Source: Acanthochlamys bracteata (Eukaryota > Streptophyta > Magnoliopsida > Pandanales > Velloziaceae). From it: DNA of 64,000 bases. The stretch spans positions 8,177,725-8,241,724 of the forward strand of contig CM034129.1 of assembly GCA_019914995.1 (NCBI GenBank), read 5' to 3'. How positions within the stretch are numbered: position 1 is the first letter of the stretch; each line of letters opens with the position of its first letter. The position numbers and the translations under genes are program-made. Shown here piece by piece: positions 48,511 to 60,943 of this stretch. Under the pieces are notes generated by a model. The model did no database searches, was not told the DNA's origin, and worked only from the letters and a program-made list of their open reading frames with translations.

Positions 48511-51236
48511 TATCAAAACTGATTTATGGATATTTTTGAGATAATCTAAAAAATTGTTTTGAAATACTATAATTATATTATAATATATAATTATATATAT
48601 ATAATTATATATATATAATTATAAATTTTTAAAGATATTTCGCTTGGTTTAAAATTTTGATTAATATGTGAAACTAATATTTTATAGATAACTATGAATT
48701 GATTATGCTGGCATATAAGTCCTCAAACACTTACGGTCGGATTAATTCACTCCTTGTGCGTTCTACACTTCAAGTGTGTCAATGAACAAATCGTTATTAT
48801 TACACTGTAAAATAAACCAAACAATCGATGGGAAGTGTTATTAAACTCTTCAAAACTTTTATTAGAAAAAAGTAAAACAACAAGAAATAATAGTAATATC
48901 TCGTAAGTGGCATCAATTGTAGCATATTTATATCTATGTATTAATGTAACTGGACTCTGAAAGCTTATATACAATTCGTATAAGAAACTTAATACATGAA
49001 TTAATTGTATCAGCTCTAGGTCATTCACTCAATTTTTTGAAGCGATAATGCCCGGAGTCTTTGTCTAGGGATATAAATGAAAAATTTTCTCTTTTTGGCT
49101 GCCTAGTGTCTGTGCTAGCTTTACCAGATTCGCTAAGATAATTTAGTAGGAGCAAACTTATGCCTAAGCCTGAGTAAATTTTATCCTGCATGTGGCTAAA
49201 TTCATACCGTTCATTCAAGCCTCAAGCCTAATACAATTTGTGAATACTAAAGTTGACAGACCTGAACCGAATCGTTCGGATCAATTCGAAAACTGTCGAT
49301 TCGGACGGTAAATTAATCCGAGTCATAAATAGATCGTCCGTGTTCATTTGTATCTTAATTTGTTTTCTTATAGTCCATGCTAACTTTGAACCTCCAACAT
49401 CTTTTACTTGACTCTCCAGTATACTTTACCATATTTATTTGTATCTTAATTTGTTCTCTTATTGTGAATGATAAGATATGATGCATATATCATTTGAATA
49501 CGATGATTGTTTGAATAGCATGCATGGTATTTCTTACTTGTGGAGAATCAATTCTAGTCGAGTGTTTTCATTTAAGCATGATAAGATAAACCATAATCAT
49601 CAGGTGTTAATAGCATGATGCGTCAAGTTCGACTCAAGAGTGGTTTATATAATATTATCATGTTTGTACTTGACGGATGTAGGATTGTGCGTGGTTGGTG
49701 ACTTTTCCTGCTTGAGCATAGTTTTATACGTATATGATTACATATATACTAGAACTACAAGTGATTTGATAATAGCTAATGTTTCAAAATCGTGATTTAT
49801 GTTTCGATATATTAATGTTGTATTTGTTGAAAGCACAAGTGAAAATATGTAAGAACTCAATTTTTGATAAAATTCAATCAACTGGACCGTGATTGGATGA
49901 TGTAACAAACATCAAGCCGATTCTAGTAAATGGTTTGGACATGATTTTGACGTACTCTGGCCAAGATTTTATCACTAGTCATTTAACAAGTCACATAAAT
50001 AGATCTCATCAAGAGAACAACTCAAGTTCATGTAAGGTTCATATATGGGAACTTTTGAAGATTTATTAACATTGCATTCAAGAATTAAAGATTTTCACAT
50101 AAAATTATGTTTGACTTTCTATATTTCTAAAACATATTTGAACATATTTGTAGACATTATTCATAGTCAGAATTCATGAAGGTTTATGTGCATCAAAACA
50201 AAAGAATTCAGATTGTTAAGCGCTGGTCGAACACATGGCAAATCACCAAACCTTAGTGATGGGGATCATTTAGAATTGGTTGATTGAGACACAATCTCCT
50301 GAGCTTGATTTCTCTTAGTTCTCACATCGTTTTGCAGATCTATTTTTACAATGTAAGGAAGAAATGTCAAAATATTGCAGATCAAATTTGAGAAAATGTC
50401 ACAGCAACGAAGATAAGAAAAATCAAACAAGGTTGTTGAACAGTAGGGTTCTTCGTGAACTAGATGATTGACAAATCAACTTTTGAGTTTGATTTCTCTC
50501 ACTGACAAACTCTTTTGGAGACTGCTTTTCACAGGTTGAAAACTATATGTCAAAGAATATTTCTAATTAAGTTCGAGCAACAATGATACCACAATAAAGG
50601 TATGTAAAAGATCATGAAAATCTTGGGCATATAAAAGGGTCGACTAGTTGTCTATGACTTGCTGATCGTACCCGATTGCAATTCAACTTCTATCTGATCA
50701 ATTCAAATCAGATTTCAGAACTCAAAGAAGCTATCTACAGATTAAAATATTTCTAGAGTACTAAGATTTTTTAAGAGAAACAACTTTACAAAGAAGTTCA
50801 AAGAAAAGTTTCACTTGGTTGAAAACTGTACTGAAGCTGTCAGATGAATTAACCTCATGATCTAAGCCTTAAAATAGCTTGACATATAAGGAAACTTTAT
50901 TGCATGTATCTGTTTTGTGATTTTGAGAGGCTCGTACTACTACTGGATTTTGTATATTCTTGCGGTGAATAATTCCTTTTGGTATACAATTCCATTATGG
51001 TCGGCAACCGATAGTGAATAGAGTTGCTATACAATGAAAAATTTTCAAAGCTGAAACGGAAGGGAAGCTGTTTCCATTAACCTATCTTTTCTTTCTATAT
51101 TTCATTTTATACTAATAGATTATTTTAATTCGTTGAAGGGCTTTGCCGACAAGCATTTCAATGAGCAAAATATCAAAGTTTCCATGTAGCTGTTACTGGC
51201 CATTTCTGTAGTGCTACATAAAATTGGCATTGTAGA
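48511..51236. other. intergenic stretch with a degenerate repeat
   Basis: No gene recognised. AT palindromes (TATATATATAATTATATATA-like) occur near 48.59 kb. A short CGAATCG/CGGATC-rich relic lies at about 49.26-49.35 kb. At about 50.2-50.85 kb, two to three degenerate copies of a 180-200 bp unit recur, with GGTCGA/TTGATTG, GATTTCTCT and AAGATNAGAAAAATC-like landmarks. The last 70 bp before 51237 match the 3' flank of the CYP71 gene near 58.84 kb. Confidence 0.4.
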
Positions 51237-51396
51237 TGAAAAACTCTTTCAATCTTTTTCTTATTATTCAATACAAGTACATATATATAGATTTCTTATA
51301 AAACTAAATAAGAAGAGTACTAAATAAAGAAAGATATTTAAGATATAAATCTAAGGAAAGATATCTAGAATAATATATTATTAACTCACGCCAACA
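51237..51396 (-). repeat. 3' LTR of copia copy 3
   Basis: Forward strand starts TGAAAAACTCTTTC and ends ACGCCAACA, next to the polypurine tract complement CTCTCTCTC at 51397. The partner LTR starts TGATAAACTCTTTC at 56217. Confidence 0.8.
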
Positions 51397-51403
51397 CTCT
51401 CTC

Positions 51404-51682
51404 TCAAGTTGGTGTAAAAATATTATCAATGCCAAACTTGTTTAGTGAGTCATGAAAGATTTTGTTTAAAACTCTATTTGTCAATATATCTGCTAATTGC
51501 GCCTCTGAAGCCACAAAAGGTAACTCAACCAATCTTACTTCCAACTTTTCCTTAATAAAATGCCTATCGACCTCAACATGTTCGGTTCGATCGTACTGTA
51601 CTATATTATGAGCAATATTTATTATTGTATTGTTATCACAGAACAGTTTCATATTACTTTTAAAAGGAAAACTAAGCTCCAT
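51404..51682 (-). pseudogene. copia RNase H C-terminal fragment (copy 3)
   Basis: 92 codons reading LFCDNNTIINIAHN, YDRTEHVEVDRHFIKEKLE and AQLADILTN. These are the standard final motifs of copia RNase H, just inside the 3' LTR. The usual ADxxTK motif reads ADILTN here. Confidence 0.85.
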
Positions 51683-52384
51683 CTACAACATTCGAAGACA
51701 TAAGAGTTCACAAACTCCATATGCCATCCCTCTGTATTTTGTTTCAGCAGACGATTGAGTAACCAATTTCTAATTTTTACTCCTCCATTTGACTAGATTA
51801 CCATCTATCTGTCTTATCTCCTCCCCAATCTTCATCAATATATCCATCAATATTCAGATAATTATTTTTGCTGAATAGTAATCTCCTTTCTAGTGCCGAC
51901 TTCAAATATTTTAAAATTCTATTCACAACTTTCATATAATCAATACTTGGAGAATACATAAACTGGATAACAATACTCACAGTATATTCTATATCAGGGC
52001 GAGTATTTGATAAATAAATCAACCTATCAACCAATCATTAATACTTTTTCTTACTTACTAGCACTTGATTAGGATTCTCTGATAAGTTATGATTTTCAAT
52101 GATCGGTGTATCGGTAGGTTTGCAATCTGACATCTCTGTTCAGATAATAAATTAAGAACATATTTTTTTAGATAGAAAAGTATCTTGTTGAGAACTTGCC
52201 ACTTCAAAACCCAAAAAATATTTCAACTCTCCAAATTCATTCATCTCGAATTCAGAGCCTAGATATGTCTTTAATTTCTGAATTTTTCATGATCATTATC
52301 TGTAACAATCTTATCATCAATATAGATTATTAAAGTTACCTTATTATTCTGATTCTTCAAAAATAATGTATGATTATTGTTACT

Positions 52385-52597
52385 CTATCGATAACCATAT
52401 CTGCTCAGGATTTGAGTAAATTTACTAAACCATGCTCTTGGAGATTTTTTCAATCCATATAGAGCCTGTTTTAGTCTGCAGATATAGTTAGTTCTTTCCG
52501 ATACACCATAACCAGGCAGAAGCTGTATATACACTTCTTCTTCTAACTTACCATGAAGAAATGTATTTTTTACATCACCAATCAAGATTTGCTGCAA
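52385..52597 (-). pseudogene. copia reverse transcriptase fragment (copy 3)
   Basis: 70 codons with DVKNTFLHGKLEEEVYIQ and LKQALYGLKKSPRAWF, a very typical copia reverse-transcriptase segment. The frame closes at a stop before the YVDD active-site region, which appears in another frame near 52.3 kb. Confidence 0.85.
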
Positions 52598-53153
52598 GAG
52601 GCAACAGTACTCCTATTATGTTAATCTTTACAATTGGAGCAAAAATCTCATAATAATTCACTCCATAAGTCTGTGAGTACCCCTTAGCCACTAACCTTAC
52701 ATTATATCTCTCGATCGTTCTATCTATTCTGTGTTTGATGGTGTACACCTATTTACAACCAACTGCTTTCTTTTCTTTTGGTAATGGTACTATCTCTCAA
52801 GTTAGATTTTTCTGAAGAGCATCCATATCTTCATTCATAGCCTTAGTCCATGTAGGATCGGATAAGACTTCTCTAGTGCTAGAAAAAAGTGTCACAACTG
52901 CCATCTGATTAATGAAAGCAATATATGATGGAGACAGCATGTGAGAAGACATATGATTAGTAATAGGATATCTAGAGATTTTTCTTTCTGCTGAATATCT
53001 CTCAGAAGATTTTCCACGATTTTTTCTATGTGGTAACTAATAACTCATGCAGACGATATTAGATTTATCCATAATAATATTCTGAGTTTTAGTACTTACT
53101 TCAGAAATATCTTCAGAAATTTGAGCGGGTACTGCAGGATGCGAGATAGGGGT

Positions 53154-53492
53154 TCATTTTACGACTTCAGCTCTTTCTATCTGTTCCGTGTCTTTTGTTT
53201 CAAGTTCAGTAATTCCAACCTTTTCCAGTCCTGAGTTATGATTCACACGTTGTGTTTGATTATCCTCAATATGTGTGCTGAGTTCAATAGTAAGCCAATT
53301 CAGATCTTCCGTAGCTTCTATCAAATCTGAATGTGATACCGATCTAATAAAATACATTTTTGACTCTAGAAATGTCACATCTATAGTCATAAAGGTACGG
53401 CGTGTCGGAGGATGATAACAGCTATAATCTTTGTGGTGAGGACCATAACCAAGAAATAAGCACCTTAAAGCATATTGATCTAATTTATCCAT
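53154..53492 (-). pseudogene. copia integrase C-terminal fragment (copy 3)
   Basis: 112 codons starting KLDQYALRCLFLGYG and including KDYSCYHPPTRRTFMTIDVTF. This is the conserved copia integrase tail between the catalytic core and reverse transcriptase. The rest is variable linker. Confidence 0.82.
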
Positions 53493-55192
53493 TTGAGTTT
53501 TCTACAAATGTACTAATGCAACAGAAAGAAAAATCCGAGGTGGAAGTGAGAAAACAGAAGGTATAGTAACAAATATAGATAAAATCTCAAGTGGTGTCGA
53601 AAGTTCAGAATTCTAGATGGAATGCGATTAATCACATAAATCGCAAACTGAACTACGTTTACCTAATAATGATTTGGAACATGAGTTCCAAATAATTAAG
53701 CACGAGCGGTTTCTAATATGTGTCAAATTTTTTTTCAACCACTCTATTTTGTTATAGTGTTTGTGGACAAAAAGTCTCATAATAATACCATACTGATAAA
53801 GGTAAGAGTTCAAAGATTTATTAACATACTTTCACTCTATTATTAGAGCGAAAAATTCGAATAGGAAAAGAAATTGTGTCTACACTATCTTATAAAATCG
53901 TATAAAAATATCACTAACATCACTTTTATTCTTCAAAACTATATTACTATGTAATGCCTATGCAATCATTTACTAATATCACAAACCACCTAATGCCAGT
54001 AAAAGTCATAACCGAAGAGAGTCATCAAACATCCGAATGGACTAATTCAAAAAGAGTTATTCTTTTATTGATAATAGGAAAATATGACACTCGATTACTC
54101 TTACCAAGAATACATGCTTCACACTGAAACTCAGACTTTTTGAAACCGAAAAATAAAGATGGTAGTAAATACTTTAAATAACCAAAAGAAACATGACCTA
54201 AACGGTGATGCCAAAGCTATACTTTATTATTCTTGTCAGTTTTAGATCCACAAGCATTATAAATTCTATCTAAACTAATATTATCCAAATAGTATAAACC
54301 TGCTCTCTTAGTACCACGTCCAATTATTTTCTATGTCTGGATATTCTGAAATAAGCAAAACTAAAAATACATAAGAACAATGCAGTTCAACTATTCAGTA
54401 ACTTGTCCAATAGAAAAAAGATTGTATGGGAGAGATAGAACAAGTAGGCAATTATATAGAGATACAGATGATGATAATGCCACTGTACAAGCACCTATCA
54501 TTAGGTAACTCTCTCTATTGGCATATGTCATATTATTTCTAAGTGGAGTACTTACGGTGTGAAATTTTTCGGATCAAATTTCATATGATTCGTAAATTTA
54601 GAATTTAAAATCCATCCTATATTTTATTGTGAGTCTAAAACAGTAAATGCAAAGCTTTGGTTACCTAAAATTAGAGAATCTGAATTAACCTACGACACCA
54701 AAGATAAAACTGGTGAAAGAGCAGTCGATGATGTAGAAGATGAATGATCAATTAATGTGAGGCCTACAAGTCCAGACGTTACACCGGAGATCTTTTTGTC
54801 TTGTTTCTTCTTCTTCTTCAGTTTCTCTCACCAATCAGGATAACCAACAAACTTAAAGCATGAAATCCGATTATGCACAGCTTTACCACAATGAATACAT
54901 TGTCCTTCTTGTGCCTTTTGTTTCATTTGGGATCTAAAATTTTTTAGGCCACAACAGTAATAACTCGAGTACTAATATCGTTAGAATCATTATAACTACT
55001 CGTTGTTACTCCTCAAGACGAATGTATTTATAGGATGGTTCTAACCCAAGGAATGCATCTTTTCGTAGTAGATCACTGCGAGTTTTATCAAGTGTATCAT
55101 CAAGTCCAGCCAATAGATACGTTCTCTCTCAATCTCATATTGTCGAGCTAATATATTATTAGCACAACACATTTTGATTGGATTGCGAAAAT

Positions 55193-55652
55193 TTAATTTT
55201 TACCATATGTTGCAAAGTAGGCCGTAACAGGCCTTCCATTTTGTTTCAATTTAAATACCCTGCATGTTAACTCATAAATCTGAGACATGTCAAAATTCTC
55301 ATAGTAAATTTTGGACACAGCAGTCCAAACATCTCTAATAGTGGAAAGCCGAATAAAAGCTCCATCACAACTGGTTCCATAGAGTTGATCCACCATTTTT
55401 TGACAATAGCATTGTCAGTTCTCCATTAGGCATAAGTAGGATCATTTTCTCGAAGTTGTGCTATTTTTTCTATCAAATAACTCATCTTATCTTTTTCAGC
55501 AATGTACATCTATACAATCTAAGACCAAAGAAAATAGTTAAAGTCATTTAGCTTAACACTAATAGCAAAGGATGAATCACTTTGTACGCTGATAATAGGA
55601 GTAGTTATTGAAGCAACCGGAAAGAGAACACTTGAACCTTCCATAAAAAAAA
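55193..55652 (-). pseudogene. copia gag fragment (copy 3)
   Basis: Begins near 55.64 kb with MEGSSVLFPVAS and KLNDFNYFLWSQ, then is interrupted by stops. The open part at 55396-55193 reads TIRDVWTAVSKIYYENFD and ELTCRVFKLKQNGRPV, as in plant copia gag. Between it and the 5' LTR (55.7-56.2 kb) lies a GC-rich leader with an ORF that I do not regard as a gene. Confidence 0.7.
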
Positions 55653-56216
55653 AAAATTTTCGGGTCAAGTCAACGGACCGGGCTGGGTCCGTGGCCAGGC
55701 CAGATTAGATTTATTTGGATCGGGCTTGGAGTCGGTTCTGCGCTAAACTGAACTGGTTCAGTGTTGGTCTACGGTCGGGTTAGCTCGGCGGCAATCCAGG
55801 TCGGCTCGATCAGACGACAGAGAGGTAGCGACGATCGATCGAGCACGAGAGCGACGTTCGAGTGGTGGTGGCGCAAATAGTAGCAGTGGCGAAGTAGGAG
55901 TCGATGGCGAAGTCCAGCGGCGAGCCGACGGCGATTGTTCCAGCGGTGAGTCGACGGCGATCGTGGCGGCTGCGAGTCTTCTGCACTTGCGGCAGCGGAA
56001 AGTGATCACGGCAGCGGCACGGCGGCGGTAGCTCATGTTTGATTTTTTTTTAGATCTAATCCGGTGAAATCGTCGTATTTGTTTTGGTCGAAATTTCTAA
56101 CCATTGTAATCGTATCACCACAGTCGCAACGGATAGTTTGATCAGAATCTGACCTTAACAGTCGTTATCTCTACGACAGCGGCGAGCAGATTTATGATTT
56201 TGCTTTGATACCAAGA

Positions 56217-56372
56217 TGATAAACTCTTTCAAACTTCTTGTTATTATTTAATACAAGAATATAATATAGACTTTATATAAAACTAAGGAGAGTTATAAAT
56301 AAAAAAATATATCTAAAATATAATTTTAAAAAAAAAATATTTAACATAATATATTGTTGACGGATATCAGTT
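56217..56372 (-). repeat. 5' LTR of copia copy 3
   Basis: Forward strand starts TGATAAACTCTTTCAAAC directly after the primer-binding complement GATACCAAGA. It matches the left LTR through TAATATATT. The outer end (near 56372) is blurred. Confidence 0.75.
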
Positions 56373-56454
56373 TGTATACAATTCTAATGAAAATTCCGTA
56401 TAATCAGCAATAACTCCAAATCAAACAAAAATGTGTATTACAGTATTACTTTCA

Positions 56455-56677
56455 TGAAAGTTTCCAACTTTTCAATTTTTCTCAAAAAGAAGACAAAGCA
56501 AATTTTCAGGCTCTGTTTTCCGTCTAGACTTGTAAGTACTCTTTTTTGTCAAACATGTTGCAAATCGGTGAAAAGATAAGAAGTTAATGCTCTTTTGGAT
56601 TGTAGTTGAGCTGGCTAAAAATCACTCATCAATGATGAAACAGAGGTTTGACCGTGAACATCCTATTTGCGATAAGG
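56455..56677 (+). promoter_or_regulatory. upstream region of CYP71 copy A, also present inverted before copy B
   Basis: This segment just upstream of the P450 start matches the complement of 62386-62587 over about 200 bp. Shared landmarks include TGAAAGTTTCCAACTTTTCA, CTCTTTTGGAT and GTAGTTGAGCTGGCTAAAAA. It presumably contains promoter and leader sequence. An in-frame ATG at 56587 would add 45 residues to the protein, but that extension cannot exist in copy B. Confidence 0.7.
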
Positions 56678-56721
56678 TTTTAAGCTCAAGCAACAAGCTA
56701 AACACTACCATTTATTCTCCT

Positions 56722-58580
56722 ATGGATAGTTCACTGCTCTTTCAGTTATTGTCCCTTGTTCTGTTTTCAGCACTTGTACTACTAGTATACCTAAAGAAAA
56801 GCCATAGCAAAAGGGCACAGCAGTTCCAGAAGTTGCCGCCAGGACCGCCGCAATTGCCGATCATCGGCAACTTGCACCAGCTTGGTTCTGCACCGCACCA
56901 CTCGTTTCGTAGCCTAGCTGTGAAGCATGGTCCTCTCATGTACCTTAAACTTGGTTCTGTACCTGCGGTAGTAGTCTCTTCTGGCGAAGTTGTTCGCGAG
57001 ATCTTTAAAACTCATGATCTGACCTTTTCCGGCAGAACGTCGCAGTATGCTGTTAAAAAGATCTTTTATGGCCTCAAAGATGTTGCATTTGCCCCTTACG
57101 GGGAGTACTGGCGACAAGTTCGCAAGGTTCGTAATAAAGACATATAGATTTTATTTTATTTTTTTTAATAAATTGGCGCTGTATTTGAATCCACAAACTC
57201 CCTTTACAAAAGAAGGATTTAGTCCTATCTTTTAACCGTTGGTTCCTTGACAAAAAAATATTGGTTATGTATTTTGTTACCGTTGTCGTTAAAATGAAAT
57301 AACTGAACCTGCAGGTGAGTATAGTGGAGCTGCTTAGTCCTAAAAGGGTACAATCTTACCGCAATGTCAGAGAAGAAGAAGTTGCATCTTTGGTTTCTTC
57401 CATCAAGAAATTGTCAACTTCCGGGCAACCTGTAAACTTAAGTGAGGCAACACTAGCTCTTTCTAATAACATAGTTTGCAGGGTCATTTTTGGGGACAAG
57501 TACAGAGGCAGCAGTTGCAACGACAATAGTCGGAGTAGATTTCATGAAATTTTACATGTAGCACAGGAGTTGCAGGGTGGCTTTTGCATTGTGGATTTCT
57601 TCCCTCAGCTTGAATGGGTGGCCAAATTAACCGGATTAGAGGCAAAGCTAGAGAAAACCTTTAGAGAGCTCGATGACTTTTATAATGAGGTGATTGAGGA
57701 GCATATCAAGTTCCCATCACAGGATTGTGATGATTTAGTACATGTGTTGCTTCAACTTCGAAGTGATCCCAATTATAAAGATATTTTTGATGATATGGAC
57801 CACATCAAGGGCTTGCTAACGGTATCCTTTTTTCATTAATTATTTCATCATCTTTGTTTGAAATACATGTACCACTTATAAGACTTGAAACATTTTGGTA
57901 GGGAATCTACAAATTCGAGAAAAAATTGTGGTTAATATTGGAATATTGATTTTTTCTGCTTGGTTTTCCAGGATATGTTTATCGCTGGCACAGATACTTC
58001 ATCTGCTACACTAGTGTGGACAATGGCTGAACTTGTAAGAAATCCCCAAGTAATGGCACAAGTCCAAGAAGAAGTGCGGAGAGTTATTGGTGAAAATCAA
58101 TCCAAGGTAGAGGAACGCCAACTTCAAGAGCTTAACTACATGAAACTAGTAATCAAAGAGGCAATGAGAATGCACCCTCCAGCGCCACTACTAGTCCCAA
58201 GAGAAACAACTGAGAAGTGCACCGTTAAAGGATACGTAATACCAGAGAAAACTAGAGTTTTCATCAATGCCCAAGTTATAGGAATGGATCCACAAGTTTG
58301 GGAAGACCCACACAAGTTTTGCCCAGAAAGGTTTGTAGGTAAAGATATTGATTTTAGAGGGCAACATTTTGATTTGATTCCCTTTGGAGCTGGCAGAAGG
58401 ATTTGTCCTGGTATTAACTTTGGAATAGCTGTTGTGGAGCTTGCATTGGCTAATCTCTTGTTTTGTTTTAATTGGGAGTTACCAATGGGAATGAGGCCTC
58501 AGGATATAGACATGGAGGAAAGTTTTGGGATTACTATGCACAAGAAAAACCCACTTTGTTTAATAGCTACCCCATATTAA
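56722..58580 (+). CDS. CYP71-type cytochrome P450 (tandem copy A), three exons
   Basis: Exons: 56722-57126, 57315-57821, 57972-58580; 506 residues, in frame, normal P450 length. N-terminal membrane anchor (residues about 5-25), proline hinge KLPPGPPQLPIIGNLHQLG, I-helix AGTDTSS (from Ala309), ExxR in KEAMRMHPP, PERF in FCPERF, heme loop PFGAGRRICPG with Cys449. Everything needed for activity is present. CYP71 enzymes are ER-bound monooxygenases of specialised metabolism (terpenoids, alkaloids, phenolics); the substrate cannot be told. The second intron, just before the I-helix, is the usual CYP71 intron. The first, after WRQVRK, is an additional phase-0 intron shared with copy B. I start at 56722 because the ATG context is conserved in copy B, unlike the in-frame ATG at 56587. 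Confidence 0.93.
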
Positions 58581-58835
58581 TTTTAGCTTTACTTTGCCTA
58601 TAATTTCCTACCTGCCTATATACATACGTATATGTTATGTGAAGAATCTCATGTAGTAAAGCCTTATAATTCTGTGATGATATATAAGATTTCAGACCGC
58701 TACTTCTTTTGTAATTAGTCATGGATTCATTTAACCAAATGTGGCATTAGTGCACAACCTTATGTTCATTTAGATCCCATCCAAATAGTAGTCTTACAAA
58801 TAGAGAATCAAAAGGTATTCGAACAGTGCACAAAC

Positions 58836-58965
58836 TTCCACGTATAGCCGTTATTGGCCATTTCTGTTGTGCTACATGAACTACGCACTGTTTGAATTTG
58901 ATCCAAGTGAAAGTCCTTATCCGCAAATCCAAGTCATACAAAATGTATTACTTTCATGAAGTTTC
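58836..58965 (+). repeat. flank repeat, split by copia copy 3 upstream of CYP71 copy A
   Basis: This 3' flank of CYP71 copy A is one contiguous segment. It resembles two pieces on either side of copia copy 3: 51170-51236 (landmark TGGCCATTTCTGTAGTGCTACAT) and about 56373-56470 (landmarks near TATTACTTTCATGAA). It is therefore a duplicated P450 flank into whose other copy the retrotransposon inserted. Confidence 0.65.
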
Positions 58966-59158
58966 CAAGTCCTTTATGTGTTTCAACAAATGAGACGAAT
59001 CAAATTTGAAACTTTTCAAATACTGTTTCGTTTCTCTATCAAGCTACTTCTTTAACAAAAACACAAAGAATTATTGCGTGTAAATTAACTTCCTAAAAAC
59101 CCAATAAATAAGCGACTATTATGACTTTTTCCAATTGGTTATCTTAGTATCTGGATAA

Positions 59159-59412
59159 GGGCGTGTTTACTTTGATAGAAAAATAGAGAAAGTGAGTTTT
59201 TTGAAACTCACTTAAAAAAATCAAATTAAAAATTAAAAATATTTAATAAAAAATAAAATTATATATTAATATAATATTTATAGTAAGTTTTAAAAATAAA
59301 ATTTAAAAAAAATTTTATTAATAAAAAAATTTTACTTTAATTTTTGTATGTATTTTATATTGAAAGTGAATTTAAAAAAAAGTGAGTTTGAGGTGTTGAT
59401 AAACACGGCCTA
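59159..59412 (+). repeat. MITE, family copy 2 of 3
   Basis: Starts GGGCGTGTTTACTTTGATAG and ends TTGATAAACACGGCC, whose complement GGCCGTGTTTATCAA is the inverted partner. TAA lies on both sides, a candidate 3-bp Tourist/PIF target duplication. The interior matches the elements at 48256-48505 and 62014-62268. Confidence 0.72.
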
Positions 59413-60935
59413 AATGTTAAATTGTGAAATTCAATTCTTGTCGTATCCTTACTTACCCATGCAATAAGGCCATGGATTGGAAGCCTATCGACAATTAACT
59501 ACTAAGGTATATCGTTTTACATATTTTCGTCAAGAATTATATGAAATTTCAACTTGACTTGAATTAGCAAAGGTCCATGTATGAATTTTATATCCTTTGA
59601 AATATCAACTTGTGCAGAGTTAGCGAAAACGTTTCCCTTAATTGAGCCCTTTAACTTGCAATGCAGTTGAAATAGCTATTCTTTGGAAACTTAAATATTT
59701 GAACTAATTTACATATATGAAAATTAATTAGTTAGTGCATAAACTTAGTTGATTAAAAAATACTAAGCAGTATGGATAAAAGTTCAATATATATTACTAA
59801 AAAATCGTCAGAATGGTATACAAATGGATTTCGCTCTTTTATTCAATTTGCTAAAAAGAACTTCGAGCGTGCACATAAGATGCATTGTCCATGTTGACAC
59901 TATTTGAATATATGTTTATATTCCCTCGATATAGTAATATATGCATTTTCTAGTGAATGAGTTTTTGGCACCTTAAACTATATAGAGCCTTAATGGAGAA
60001 GTCACTAATTGAGGTGATCTTGGTGGCCGTTCAAATCGACCTCCAATAAGACTTGGTGAAGATCTCCAATAATAAATATGATGGTTGTAATAATTTTGTA
60101 CCTAACATATTGATCTAGTTTTTAAATACGGTCTCTAATTATGATTTTAATTTTAATGTAATCTAAAATGACATATTTCTAATTTTATTATAACTTTTTA
60201 CTTAGAAATTACTCGATATGGATTAAATTTTTGTGAAATCATAAATCATATAATTGCATCATTTTGATCAAATAAATACTAACTACAGTTATTCATTCTA
60301 TAGTTTATAAATTATTTTTTGATTAATCTATTGCGAACAATAATAAAATAATATAAATATCAATTATAGTATTGAGCAGTTATATAACTGTAACACCTAA
60401 GCATCTTTTCGTATAAAAGTTAACAGCTCAAGATAAATCAACATAATATTTAAAAATAAATTAAAATAAAATATTTAAAAATAAATTAAGTTTATTAAAA
60501 TTTCATACATAATATTTAAAAATAAATTAAATTCATTTTTATATCACATACATCACAATTCATACATCATATAATATTTAAAAATAAATTAAATTTATTA
60601 AAATTTCATTAAAATTTCATCACATACATCTATCAGTTAAAGAATTTAGTTACTCGTATATTAATATTAAGCACAATAAAATTAAAATTATATAAAAAAT
60701 AAAATATATAAAAAAAAAGTCAAATTTAGATATTTTAAGCTCCAGTAGTCCGGATCTAATTCAGGCAGTGGCTCCGGACGGAATTTCTTTCTCGGTCTAG
60801 ATCACCATTCCTCTTAGTCTGAATCTCTGTTCTCTGGATCTAGCTCTCTGATCTGGCTCTTCGAATCTCTGTTTTCTACTCTAGCTGGCCCCCTGGATGG
60901 TGTTCTTCGTTCTCTTTAATACTTCCCGTCCTTCC
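59413..60935. other. intergenic stretch between the CYP71 copies
   Basis: AT-rich. A short direct repeat of AATATTTAAAAATAAATTAA type recurs four times at about 60.44-60.60 kb. A TCTGGATC/TCTCTGATCTGG-rich patch lies at about 60.74-60.90 kb. No gene recognised. Confidence 0.4.
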
Positions 60936-60943
60936 GCAATTTT

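Larger units (their letters stand above)
51237..56372 (-). mobile_element. Ty1/copia LTR retrotransposon with both LTRs (copy 3)
   Basis: LTRs of about 160 bp at 51237-51396 and 56217-56372 share AACTCTTTCAA and AATATATTA-type stretches. On the minus strand, the primer-binding site TTGGTATCAAAGC follows the 5' LTR, and the 3' polypurine AGAGAGAG precedes TGTTGGCGTGAG. Recognised parts in order are gag (55.65-55.19 kb), the integrase end (53492-53154: LGYGPHHKDYSCYHPPTRR), reverse transcriptase (52597-52385: IGDVKNTFLHGKLEEEVYIQ) and RNase H (52034-51404: SNTRPDIEYTVS, VEVDRHFIKEKLE). Many stops and frame changes make it non-autonomous. The two LTRs differ at many positions, so the insertion is old. 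Confidence 0.9.

Noticed and set aside
55758..56036. 92-codon minus ORF, Arg/Ser/Pro-rich
   Set aside because: It lies in the GC-rich leader between the copia primer-binding site and gag. Composition alone explains its openness and it has no domain.
56587..56721. Upstream in-frame ATG of CYP71 copy A as the true start
   Set aside because: It would put 45 hydrophilic residues before the membrane anchor, and the segment is inverted in copy B. The ATG at 56722 gives a normal P450 N terminus in both copies.
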